DNA from: Idiomarina aminovorans
GTDB lineage: Bacteria; Pseudomonadota; Gammaproteobacteria; Enterobacterales; Alteromonadaceae
DNA: 64,000 bases
Reading direction: 5' to 3'
NCBI RefSeq assembly: GCF_023155095.1
Contig: NZ_JAKNDA010000003.1
Location: 1-64,000 of the forward strand
Below are positions 18,447 to 25,988 of this stretch, piece by piece. Every line of letters starts with the position of its first letter. Position 1 is the first letter of the stretch. A model generated the notes under the pieces. The model saw nothing but the letters and a program-made list of their open reading frames with translations, made no database searches and was not told the DNA's origin. Made by a program: the position numbers and the translations under genes.

Positions 18447-19127
18447 TTACTTACGGTTCTTGCCGCGCTTAGGAGCTGGCTTTTCTTCAGTTGGAAGTTC
18501 ACCAAGAACTTCACCACGGAAAATCCAGACCTTAACACCGATGATACCGTAAGTGGTGTTCGCTTCTGAGGTCGAGTAGTCAATGTCTGCACGTAATGTG
18601 TGCAGCGGTACACGGCCTTCACGATACCACTCAGTACGTGCAATCTCTGCGCCGCCTAAACGGCCACCGACTTCAACTTTGATGCCTTTGGCACCCAAGC
18701 GAATGGCGTTTTGTACAGCACGTTTCATTGCACGACGGAACATGACACGACGTTCCAACTGACCAGCAATATTGTCAGCTACCAACTGCGAATCCAACTC
18801 AGGCTTACGAACTTCTGATATGTTGATTTGCGCAGGTGAACCTGTCAACTTAGATACTTTCTTACGCAGTTTTTCTACGTCTTCGCCTTTTTTACCGATA
18901 ACCACACCAGGGCGCGCAGTGTGAATAGTCACACGAACACTCTTAGCAGGACGATCGATAACGATACGAGAAACTGATGCGTTGCGCAGTTCTTTTGTCA
19001 GGAACTTACGTACCTGATAGTCACTGTGCAGGTTATCAGCGAACTCATTTGTATTCGCATACCAGGTTGCATTCCATGGTCTGGAGATACCTAGGCGAAT
19101 ACCATTAGGATGTACTTTCTGACCCAT
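18447..19127 (-). CDS. rpsC: 30S ribosomal protein S3
   Basis: 226 residues starting [20 protein letters not shown]. It has an N-terminal KH domain (about 38-106, with the GxxG-like [12 protein letters not shown]) and the C-terminal S3 domain. S3 lines the mRNA entry tunnel and has helicase activity with S4 and S5. The tail after about residue 210 is basic and variable. S10 operon, between rplV and rplP. Confidence 0.99.
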   Translation of the reverse strand: MGQKVHPNGIRLGISRPWNATWYANTNEFADNLHSDYQVRKFLTKELRNASVSRIVIDRPAKSVRVTIHTARPGVVIGKKGEDVEKLRKKVSKLTGSPAQINISEVRKPELDSQLVADNIAGQLERRVMFRRAMKRAVQNAIRLGAKGIKVEVGGRLGGAEIARTEWYREGRVPLHTLRADIDYSTSEANTTYGIIGVKVWIFRGEVLGELPTEEKPAPKRGKNRK

Positions 19128-19137
19128 AATTTATCTC

Positions 19138-19470
19138 CTAGCTATCTGACACGACCACAGTAATGTGGCTGGTGCGCTTAAAGATACGATCGGCACGGCC
19201 TTTCGCCCGTGGCTTGATGCGTTTCATAGTAGGACCTTCGTCTAAAAAGACTCGAGCTACTTTCAACTCATCGATATCCGCACCTTCGTTATGTTCCGCG
19301 TTCGCGATTGCTGACTCAAGCACTTTCTTGATTAAGACAGCAGATGCTTTGGGGCTGTATGCCAGGATATCCAGTGCTTTTTCTACTGAAAGTCCACGGA
19401 TTTGGTCTGCGACCAAACGGCCCTTCTGCGCTGAAACGCGGGCAAATTGGTGTTTAGCAATTGCTTCCAT
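19138..19470 (-). CDS. rplV: 50S ribosomal protein L22
   Basis: 110 residues, as in E. coli, starting [23 protein letters not shown] at 19470 is preferred to the GTG one codon upstream because it is nine bases from AGAGG. The C-terminal [19 protein letters not shown] belongs to the extended hairpin that reaches the exit tunnel, where macrolide-resistance mutations fall. Confidence 0.98.
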   Translation of the reverse strand: MEAIAKHQFARVSAQKGRLVADQIRGLSVEKALDILAYSPKASAVLIKKVLESAIANAEHNEGADIDELKVARVFLDEGPTMKRIKPRAKGRADRIFKRTSHITVVVSDS

Positions 19471-19483
19471 CACTCTCTACCTC

Positions 19484-19762
19484 TTACCGTTTCTTCGCTT
19501 TCTTATCAGCAGCATGGCCGCGATAAGTACGGGTTGGCGCGAATTCGCCTAGTTTATGACCGATCATTTCATCTGTCACGTAGACAGGAACGTGCTGACG
19601 ACCGTTGTGAACAGCGATAGTCAGGCCGATCATATCTGGGATGATCATTGAACGACGGGACCAGGTTTTAATTGGCTTTTTCTCCCCGGCTTCCAACGCT
19701 TTCTCCACCTTATTTAGCAGGTGAAGGTCAATAAATGGACCTTTTTTAAGAGAACGTGGCAT
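19484..19762 (-). CDS. rpsS: 30S ribosomal protein S19
   Basis: 92 residues starting [20 protein letters not shown], with [20 protein letters not shown] and the basic tail ending KKAKKR. S19 is in the head of the small subunit and pairs with S13. S10 operon, seventeen bases after rplB. Confidence 0.99.
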
Positions 19763-19778
19763 GTTTTATCCTCAACTC

Positions 19779-20603
19779 TTATTTGTTGCGACGGCGTACG
19801 ATGAATTTATCAGTACGCTTGTTTTTACGGGTTTTGTAGCCCTTGGTCGGCATGCCCCATGGCGTCACCGGATGACGTCCACCAGAACTTCTGCCTTCAC
19901 CACCACCGTGAGGGTGATCAACTGGGTTCATCGCCACACCGCGAACGGTTGGACGAATACCACGCCAGCGGTTTGCACCAGCTTTACCCAATTGACGCAG
20001 CATGTGTTCTGCGTTGCCGACTTCACCGATAGTTGCACGACCTTCAGACTGGATGCGACGCATCTCGCCTGAACGTAAACGAACGGTAACATAAGCACCG
20101 TCACGAGCAAGAAGCTGGCAATAAGCACCCGCTGAACGAGCCATCTGAGCACCTTTACCAGGCTGTAACTCTACCGCGTGAACAACACTACCCACAGGGA
20201 TGTTGCGCATTGGCAGGCTATTACCAGGCTTAATTGGTGCATCAACACCAGACTGAACACGATCGCCTACTGATAGGCTCTTCGGAGCCAGAATGTAACG
20301 GCGTTCACCGTCAGCATACAAAACTAAAGCGATATTCGCTGAACGGTTAGGATCGTATTCAATACGCTCAACCTTTGCAGGGATACCATCTTTATTACGT
20401 TTAAAGTCAATAACACGGTAGTGGTGTTTATGACCACCGCCAATGTGACGAACCGTGATACGACCGTTATTGTTACGACCACCAGATTTGCTGTTTTTTT
20501 CCAGCAATGGTGCGTAAGGCTTGCCTTTGTACAGGTCCTGACCGACGACTTTAACGACGTGGCGTTGACCCGGAGACGTAGGCTTACTTTTAACTACAGC
20601 CAT
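19779..20603 (-). CDS. rplB: 50S ribosomal protein L2
   Basis: 274 residues, starting [20 protein letters not shown], with the C-terminal catalytic-region signature [20 protein letters not shown] containing the conserved histidine close to the peptidyl transferase centre. L2 is needed for subunit association. S10 operon, between rplW and rpsS. Confidence 0.99.
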   Translation of the reverse strand: MAVVKSKPTSPGQRHVVKVVGQDLYKGKPYAPLLEKNSKSGGRNNNGRITVRHIGGGHKHHYRVIDFKRNKDGIPAKVERIEYDPNRSANIALVLYADGERRYILAPKSLSVGDRVQSGVDAPIKPGNSLPMRNIPVGSVVHAVELQPGKGAQMARSAGAYCQLLARDGAYVTVRLRSGEMRRIQSEGRATIGEVGNAEHMLRQLGKAGANRWRGIRPTVRGVAMNPVDHPHGGGEGRSSGGRHPVTPWGMPTKGYKTRKNKRTDKFIVRRRNK

Positions 20604-20617
20604 GTTTATTCCTCCTG

Positions 20618-20920
20618 TTACTCAGCGCCGCCAGAGAAGTCGATGTCAGCACCTTCATTTAAGGCAACATACGCTTTTTTCCAGTCACTGCGTTTCCCGA
20701 AGCGAGAACCAGTGCGCTTGGCTTTACCCTTCACGTTCACTGTACGTACGTTTTTGACTTCAACTTCAAACAATTTTTCGACAGCCGCTTTGATTTCGGT
20801 TTTAGTCGCATCAACAGCTACTTTAAAAACAACCGTGTTGTTATTTTCAGCAGTATTGGTCGATTTTTCCGAAACGTGAGGTGCTAAAATCACTTTAAGC
20901 AAACGTTCTTCGCGCATCAT
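20618..20920 (-). CDS. rplW: 50S ribosomal protein L23
   Basis: 100 residues starting [21 protein letters not shown]23 sits at the exit tunnel and docks trigger factor and the signal recognition particle. A GAGGAGG site lies just inside the end of rplD, and the start overlaps the rplD stop by four bases (ATGA), indicating coupled translation. Confidence 0.99.
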   Translation of the reverse strand: MMREERLLKVILAPHVSEKSTNTAENNNTVVFKVAVDATKTEIKAAVEKLFEVEVKNVRTVNVKGKAKRTGSRFGKRSDWKKAYVALNEGADIDFSGGAE

Positions 20921-21522
20921 GATAACACCTCCTCAAGCTGCTTGACGGCGTCAGCAGTCATCAGCACTTTCTCGAAAGCAATCAGACTGACAGGGTCAAT
21001 GCCCTGAACATCACGCACGTCGACTTTATGCAAGTTGCGAGACGCTAAAAATAAGTTCTCATCAACTTCTTTGGTCACGATCAAAACGTCGTGCAGATCC
21101 ATTTCTTTCAGTTTGGCTGCCAATTGCTTCGTTTTTGGTTCTTCAACACCAAACTTTTCAACAACAATCAAACGTTCCTGACGAATCAGTTCCGACAAAA
21201 TGCTTTTAATCGCACCGCGGTACATTTTTTTGTTAACTTTCTGGCTGTGATTTTGCGGTTTAGCTGCAAAAGTCGCACCACCAGAACGCCAGATAGGACT
21301 ACGGATTGTACCTGCACGGGCACGACCAGTACCTTTTTGACGCCACGGCTTCTTACCACCACCGGCTACTTCAGAACGAGTTTTCTGAGCTTTAGTGCCC
21401 TGTCGAGCACCTGCAGCGTAAGCTACAACTACTTGATGGACAAGGGCTTCATTAAACTCACGTCCAAAGGTAGCTTCGGAAACCTCAAGAGCGCCTTTTG
21501 CGTCTTTCAATGTTAATTCCAT
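20917..21522 (-). CDS. rplD: 50S ribosomal protein L4
   Basis: 201 residues beginning [20 protein letters not shown]; the start is the ATG at 21522, seven bases after GAGGAG, rather than the GTG one codon upstream. The long loop (about 44-95, with [20 protein letters not shown]) reaches the exit tunnel. In E. coli L4 represses its own S10 operon by promoting transcription attenuation and blocking translation at the leader; a matching leader hairpin is present at 22575-22617. Confidence 0.98.
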   Translation of the reverse strand: MELTLKDAKGALEVSEATFGREFNEALVHQVVVAYAAGARQGTKAQKTRSEVAGGGKKPWRQKGTGRARAGTIRSPIWRSGGATFAAKPQNHSQKVNKKMYRGAIKSILSELIRQERLIVVEKFGVEEPKTKQLAAKLKEMDLHDVLIVTKEVDENLFLASRNLHKVDVRDVQGIDPVSLIAFEKVLMTADAVKQLEEVLS

Positions 21523-21540
21523 CACTATTCTCCTCAGACG

Positions 21541-22179
21541 TTACGCCTTGACCGCTGGTTTAACGATCACATCACTACCGGTTGCACCCGGGACCGCACC
21601 TTTGATTAACAACAAGCTGCGTTCTGCATCAACCCGAACTAATTCAAGTGATTGCGTAGTGACTTGCTCATTACCCATCTGACCAGCCATTTTCTTACCT
21701 TTAAATACTTTACCAGGCGACTGGTTTTGACCGATTGAACCCGGTGCGCGGTGAGACAATGAGTTACCATGAGTAGCGTCCTGCATGCCGAAGTTCCAGC
21801 GCTTCACGGTGCCGGCAAAACCTTTACCTTTTGAAGTACCAGTAACGTCTACTTTCTTAACTTCTGCGAAAATATCAACAGTTAGTTCAGAACCAACTGC
21901 GTAATCGTCGCCTTCGCCGTTTTTCAGGCGGAATTCCCAAAGACCACGACCTGCCTCTGTACCAGCTTTAGCAAAATGACCTGCTAAAGGCTTGGTTACA
22001 CGGCTCGCTTTCTTCTCGCCTGTGGTCACTTGAAGAGCACGGTAACCGTCAGTGTCATCAGATTTAACCTGAGTCACACGGTTTGCCAGCACTTCGATCA
22101 CAGTAACAGGAACAGAAGCGCCGTCTTCCTGGAAGACACGCGTCATTCCTACTTTACGACCGACTAGACCTATAGCCAT
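21541..22179 (-). CDS. rplC: 50S ribosomal protein L3
   Basis: 212 residues starting [20 protein letters not shown]. The signature [20 protein letters not shown] contains the glutamine that PrmB methylates in E. coli. L3 is an early assembly protein whose extension reaches the peptidyl transferase centre. S10 operon, second gene, 38 bases after rpsJ. Confidence 0.99.
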   Translation of the reverse strand: MAIGLVGRKVGMTRVFQEDGASVPVTVIEVLANRVTQVKSDDTDGYRALQVTTGEKKASRVTKPLAGHFAKAGTEAGRGLWEFRLKNGEGDDYAVGSELTVDIFAEVKKVDVTGTSKGKGFAGTVKRWNFGMQDATHGNSLSHRAPGSIGQNQSPGKVFKGKKMAGQMGNEQVTTQSLELVRVDAERSLLLIKGAVPGATGSDVIVKPAVKA

Positions 22180-22217
22180 TATTAAAACCTCTCGTGTGTA
22201 ATCCTATTACTGCCCAC

Positions 22218-22544
<327 letters not shown>

Positions 22545-22574
22545 TCAATAAAAGAGCATTTAAAAAAGAGCACA

Positions 22575-22617
22575 GAAAATCGCAACCTCCCTGGCACATA
22601 CCGGGGGTGCGATTTTC
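22575..22617 (-). promoter_or_regulatory. S10 leader attenuator hairpin (L4-responsive)
   Basis: GAAAATCGCA (22575-22584) pairs perfectly with TGCGATTTTC (22608-22617) with further C/G pairing inside, and on the minus strand it is followed by TGTGCTCTTTTTT. This matches the position and form of the L4-controlled attenuator hairpin of the E. coli S10 leader. Two more leader stems lie upstream: CAGTCCC/GGGACTG (22631-22649) and CGGC/GCCG (about 22670-22681). Confidence 0.75.
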
Positions 22618-22705
22618 TACGTCAACCGTTCAGTCCCCAATCGGGACTGTTGTCGAACGTCTTTCACACGGCAAAAGCCGATAAACTCAAAAGACGAGGC
22701 CGCGA

Positions 22706-22733
22706 ATTATACCGATTCACGGCCGGGTGTCAA
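22706..22733 (-). promoter_or_regulatory. S10 operon promoter
   Basis: On the minus strand a perfect TTGACA (22728-22733) and a perfect TATAAT (22706-22711) are separated by 16 bases. Transcription should start near 22699, giving a leader of about 170 bases. The -35 box begins five bases after the stop codon of the dipeptidase gene. Confidence 0.95.
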
Positions 22734-22737
22734 GGCT

Positions 22738-23961
22738 TTAATGTACTTTAGCGTAGTCTTCCACTTGCTCCCAGACACGCATTAGATTACCACCCAGAAT
22801 CATTTCAATTTCTTTTTCTGAGTATCCTCTGTCTAACAAACCCTGCACCAGGTTTGGATACGTGGATACGTCTTTTAACCCTACCGGCAATGAATCGCCT
22901 ACACCATCGTAATCAGAACCAATACCAATATGCTCAACACCAATTAAATCACGAACATGGTCAATGTGGTCCAATACGGTATCTAACGTTGCGAACGGAT
23001 AAGGGTTATTAGCTTCAATATCCTTGATACGGCGCTTCGCTTCATCACTTTCTTCACCATATTGCTCTTTTACTGCGTTAATCCGCTTTTTCATCATGTC
23101 ACGATAGCGATTTGCCTGCTCCGCTAAAAATGACGAGCCAAAATTGATTTGGATAACACCTTTATTTTCTGCCAAAGCCTTTAGCATGTCGTCGCTCATA
23201 TTACGTTCAAAGCCCGGAGTATAAGAACGCAGTGATGAATGCGATGCAATCACTGGTACTTCGCTAATCTCTACAGCCTGATAAAACGCATCATCGGAAA
23301 TGTGAGAAACATCGACCATAACGCCGACTTTATTCATTTCTTTAACCAGTTCCTTACCAAAAGGACTCAAGCCATCCCATTGCCGGCGAATGTCATACGA
23401 AGAATCAGAAATGTGGTTTGATAATGAATGCGCCAGAGTAATGTAACGAATTCCCCGCTCATAAAACATATGCAGATTATCCAAATTACCTTCAATTGGC
23501 GTACCATTTTCCATACCTAAAGCTATCGACATTAAGCCCTGCTCTTTATGACGACGAATATCATCGGTGCTGTAAGCCAGTGCGAACTTGTCCGGAGCAC
23601 GCCCAACCAGTGCTTCCATGCCATCAATGAGCTCATGAGCAAGCTGTATACTGCCACCGCTTTCTTCATAGGAAGCCGGGATATAAATTGACATGAAAGG
23701 CGCGTTAAGCCCGCCTTGCGCTGCTCTGGGGTAATCAAAATCACCCTCTTTGGTAGCTTCGGTAACGTCTTCCCATTTATTGTGAATTCGATATGGCACA
23801 TCAATATGTGTGTCGATTAGAAGATACTCTTGCGCTAATCTATTGGCTTTATCACTCGCAGTATACTTCGCTGTTTCAGCGTCGCTTTCGGTTGATGGCG
23901 CAGCCGTTGCGCAACCCGTTATTACGGCCAGCACGGAAGCGGTTATCAGAGACTTAAACAT
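22738..23961 (-). CDS. Membrane dipeptidase lipoprotein, family M19
   Basis: 407 residues. The N-terminus is a lipoprotein signal with lipobox VITGC (Cys17). The mature part is a renal-dipeptidase-type (M19) TIM barrel: His52 and Asp54 in DTHID, the bridging Glu151 in LGMEN, and His220 (VDVSH) and His241 (IASHS) are the expected two-zinc ligands. These enzymes hydrolyse dipeptides; here it is likely anchored in the periplasm and may serve peptide nutrition, fitting a protein-degrading marine heterotroph. It has its own promoter (23980-24008). No terminator separates it from the S10 promoter. Confidence 0.92.
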   Translation of the reverse strand: MFKSLITASVLAVITGCATAAPSTESDAETAKYTASDKANRLAQEYLLIDTHIDVPYRIHNKWEDVTEATKEGDFDYPRAAQGGLNAPFMSIYIPASYEESGGSIQLAHELIDGMEALVGRAPDKFALAYSTDDIRRHKEQGLMSIALGMENGTPIEGNLDNLHMFYERGIRYITLAHSLSNHISDSSYDIRRQWDGLSPFGKELVKEMNKVGVMVDVSHISDDAFYQAVEISEVPVIASHSSLRSYTPGFERNMSDDMLKALAENKGVIQINFGSSFLAEQANRYRDMMKKRINAVKEQYGEESDEAKRRIKDIEANNPYPFATLDTVLDHIDHVRDLIGVEHIGIGSDYDGVGDSLPVGLKDVSTYPNLVQGLLDRGYSEKEIEMILGGNLMRVWEQVEDYAKVH

Positions 23962-23979
23962 ACGTATTCCTCTTTTATT

Positions 23980-24008
23980 GTTATAACGAGATGTACGCAG
24001 AGTAGCAA
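23980..24008 (-). promoter_or_regulatory. Promoter of the M19 dipeptidase
   Basis: On the minus strand TTGCTA (24003-24008), a 17-base spacer and TATAAC (23980-23985) lie just before the gene; an AGAGGA site precedes its ATG. The -35 begins five bases after the end of the small ORF at 24013-24123. Confidence 0.65.
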
Positions 24009-24012
24009 AAGT

Positions 24013-24123
24013 CTAGCTATGCCGCATCAGTGATGCGCTGAAACTTATGACAGCGCCGACGACTAACGTTCCTAATACCGGCGCGGTCAACCAAATGAGC
24101 CACCATTGATCCAATAAAATCAT
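24013..24123 (-). CDS. Small membrane protein, 36 residues, unknown
   Basis: The ATG at 24123 is five bases after AAGGAG, which itself overlaps the stop of the preceding small ORF. The product begins MILLDQWWLIWLTAPVLGTL and continues with one hydrophobic helix, ending in SLMRHS. A single membrane helix with a short positively charged tail fits an inner-membrane small protein. I do not recognise a family. It is not related in appearance to CydX, KdpF or the known transporter small subunits. The strong ribosome binding site and coupling argue for real translation. Confidence 0.6.
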   Translation of the reverse strand: MILLDQWWLIWLTAPVLGTLVVGAVISFSASLMRHS

Positions 24124-24132
24124 GGGGACTCC

Positions 24133-24189
24133 TTACTGAGTTTTCTGGCTTTCTTGTTCAGACACCTTATATTTACCGAACGCTTTCAT
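24133..24189 (-). CDS. Very small ORF, 18 residues, unknown
   Basis: ATG at 24189 lies six bases after a strong AAGGAG. The product, MKAFGKYKVSEQESQKTQ, is polar and charged. The TAA stop is part of the ribosome binding site of the next small ORF (TAAGGAG), so the two look translationally coupled. It could be a leader peptide or a soluble micro-protein. No homologue recognised. Confidence 0.5.
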   Translation of the reverse strand: MKAFGKYKVSEQESQKTQ

Positions 24190-24241
24190 GATTTTCTCCT
24201 TTGAATAAATGACAGTGCGTTAGTTAAGTCGCACCAACTAA

Positions 24242-24257
24242 TTCAAAGGTTGTGCCA
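24242..24257 (-). promoter_or_regulatory. Sigma-54-like promoter before the small ORF pair
   Basis: Minus-strand TGGCAC (24252-24257), five bases, then TTGAA (24242-24246) resembles the RpoN consensus TGGCAC-N5-TTGCA, differing by A for C in the -12 element, which normally weakens it. A start near 24230 would leave about 40 bases before the first small ORF. A short inverted repeat (GTGCG/CGCAC, 24215-24234) lies in that leader. No convincing sigma-70 promoter was found there. Confidence 0.35.
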
Positions 24258-24342
24258 TCTTTTAAATATTTGTTAAGCCCCTAATTTCATTGTTTTTTCT
24301 ATTGCAACGAAAAAACCATCTACTTTTTAAGTTAGTGTTTTT

Positions 24343-24357
24343 CGCTAAATTTTAGCG
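24343..24357 (-). terminator. Hairpin after dusA, weak
   Basis: A perfect CGCTAAA/TTTAGCG repeat with one central base lies just after the dusA stop. It lacks a T-run on either strand, so it may be a weak terminator or a processing structure. Confidence 0.3.
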
Positions 24358-24360
24358 GGT

Positions 24361-25395
24361 TTATGAAGTTAATGAAGAAACATGTTGGCTGTGGTCATCA
24401 CGAAACGTCAGCGCGCCATAAAGTAATTGCTCAGCACTATTGGCTCGCGGCCCTTTGACGCTCAAATACTGACGCCACCGTTTGCCGCCCGTCATTCCCT
24501 GAAATAACCCCAGCATATGGCGGGCAACATGCCATGCACGGCCGCCCTGACGAATATGATTATCAATGTAAGGGATCATGGCAGTAACCACGGCTTCCCG
24601 GGTCATAGTAGAACATTCTTGAGTATTTAACCGGTCCAGTTGAGTTAACAACCAAGGATTTTGATAAGCCGCCCGCCCTATCATCACACCGTGAACCTGA
24701 GTTAAATGCGCTTTGACGTCATCGATAGTCGCGATTCCACCATTCATAGAGATTGGAATATCGGGGTATCTCTGTTGTGCCCGGTAAACACGTTCATATT
24801 GCAGCTCCGGAATGTCTCTGTTTTCTTTAGGGCTAAGCCCTTGCAGCCAAGCTTTACGGGCGTGCAAGGTTAATTGGTCTGTACCCGCAGCAACAACGGC
24901 ATCGGTTAGTTCATAGAGAAAGTCATCGGAATCCTGATCATCAATACCGAGCCGGGTCTTTACTGTTATTGGAATATCAGTAACTGCTTTCATCGCTTTT
25001 ACACAATCAGCGACCTTTAAAGGTTGCGCCATTAAACAGGCGCCAAAACTGCCATTCTGAACTCTGTCGGAAGGACATCCAACATTGATATTCACTTCGT
25101 CATAACCGCGTTCTTGCGCCAAAGCAGCACAACGTGCCATCGCGTCCGGTTCGGAGCCACCTAGTTGCAGGGCTACGGGATGTTCCTCTGGATTAAATCC
25201 CAGAAAGTCCTGCTGGCCATAAATGATAGCCCCCGTCGTTACCATCTCGGTATAAAGAAGGGTGGTTTGCGTTAGTAAACGATGAAAATACCGGCAGTGA
25301 CGGTCAGTCCAGTCGAGCATCGGGGCTACAGAAAGCCTGTAATAATATGGTAAAGCCAAAACATCCACCCAAAAGTTAATCGATAAAGCCTGCAA
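24361..25395 (-). CDS. dusA: tRNA-dihydrouridine(20/20a) synthase DusA
   Basis: Up to 344 residues; FMN-dependent TIM-barrel enzyme that reduces uridine 20/20a in the D-loop of tRNA. The diagnostic start of the fold, LSVAPMLDWTDRHCRYFHRL, is followed by LLYTEMVTTGAI, the catalytic cysteine in NINVGCPSDRVQNGSFGACL, and the phosphate-binding NGGI and GRAAYQNPW. The sequence between LSVAP and the frame start (a TTG at 25395) is uncertain: no ATG and no clear ribosome binding site are present, and GTG at 25368 or TTG at 25359 are alternatives. Divergent from zur. Confidence 0.93.
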   Translation of the reverse strand: MQALSINFWVDVLALPYYYRLSVAPMLDWTDRHCRYFHRLLTQTTLLYTEMVTTGAIIYGQQDFLGFNPEEHPVALQLGGSEPDAMARCAALAQERGYDEVNINVGCPSDRVQNGSFGACLMAQPLKVADCVKAMKAVTDIPITVKTRLGIDDQDSDDFLYELTDAVVAAGTDQLTLHARKAWLQGLSPKENRDIPELQYERVYRAQQRYPDIPISMNGGIATIDDVKAHLTQVHGVMIGRAAYQNPWLLTQLDRLNTQECSTMTREAVVTAMIPYIDNHIRQGGRAWHVARHMLGLFQGMTGGKRWRQYLSVKGPRANSAEQLLYGALTFRDDHSQHVSSLTS

Positions 25396-25512
25396 TTGCG
25401 TGACTTATTTTAACTCAGAATGCAACACTAAGCAGCCTCTTCCGTAAAACCCTTTTCCTCGCCTGTAAAACTCTCTACAATGGCTAAATTGATTTTAAAA
25501 CTGTAGCAACTA

Positions 25513-25959
25513 ATGACAGCTCAAGAATCTCAACGACTGATACATAAAGCAGAAAAGCTTTGCCAACAACGCGGCGCCAGGCTGACAAACGCTCGTCGTG
25601 AGGTATTCGCTATTCTTGCAGAACATTCTGGAGCCGTCGGCGCATACGATTTACTGGATCAACTGCGCGAGGTTATGCCAAATGCAAAACCTCCAACCAT
25701 TTATCGTGCTCTGGACTTTTTACAAGAGCAAGGTTTTGTCCATAAAATCACTTCGTCTAATAGTTTCGTCCTTTGCTCGCATTTCGACCACCAGCATCCC
25801 GTTCAAATGTTAATTTGCAATTCTTGCGGCGATGTTCAGGAAATACAGTCCGAAGGGGTTTACGAGGAACTGAAACATCAAGCTGAAGATCAAGGCTTTA
25901 AAGTTCAAAATCAGACCATAGAGGCGCATGGTTTATGCACTAAGTGCCATTCAAAATAG
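25513..25959 (+). CDS. zur: Zinc uptake regulator Zur, Fur family
   Basis: 148 residues. An N-terminal winged helix (about 1-85, with TNARREVFAILAEHSGAVGAYDLL-type core split as RLTNARREVFAIL) is followed by the dimerisation domain with CSHFDHQHPVQMLICNSCG and a final C-x2-C (LCTKCHSK). The four cysteines form the structural zinc site; the HFDHQHP segment is more like Zur than Fur. It represses zinc uptake genes when zinc is sufficient. It is divergent from dusA; a TACAAT -10 lies at about 25476-25481. A zinc peptidase follows 29 bases downstream. Confidence 0.9.
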   Translation: MTAQESQRLIHKAEKLCQQRGARLTNARREVFAILAEHSGAVGAYDLLDQLREVMPNAKPPTIYRALDFLQEQGFVHKITSSNSFVLCSHFDHQHPVQMLICNSCGDVQEIQSEGVYEELKHQAEDQGFKVQNQTIEAHGLCTKCHSK

Positions 25960-25988
25960 CGCCATTAAAAATAACAATAGGTAACAGA

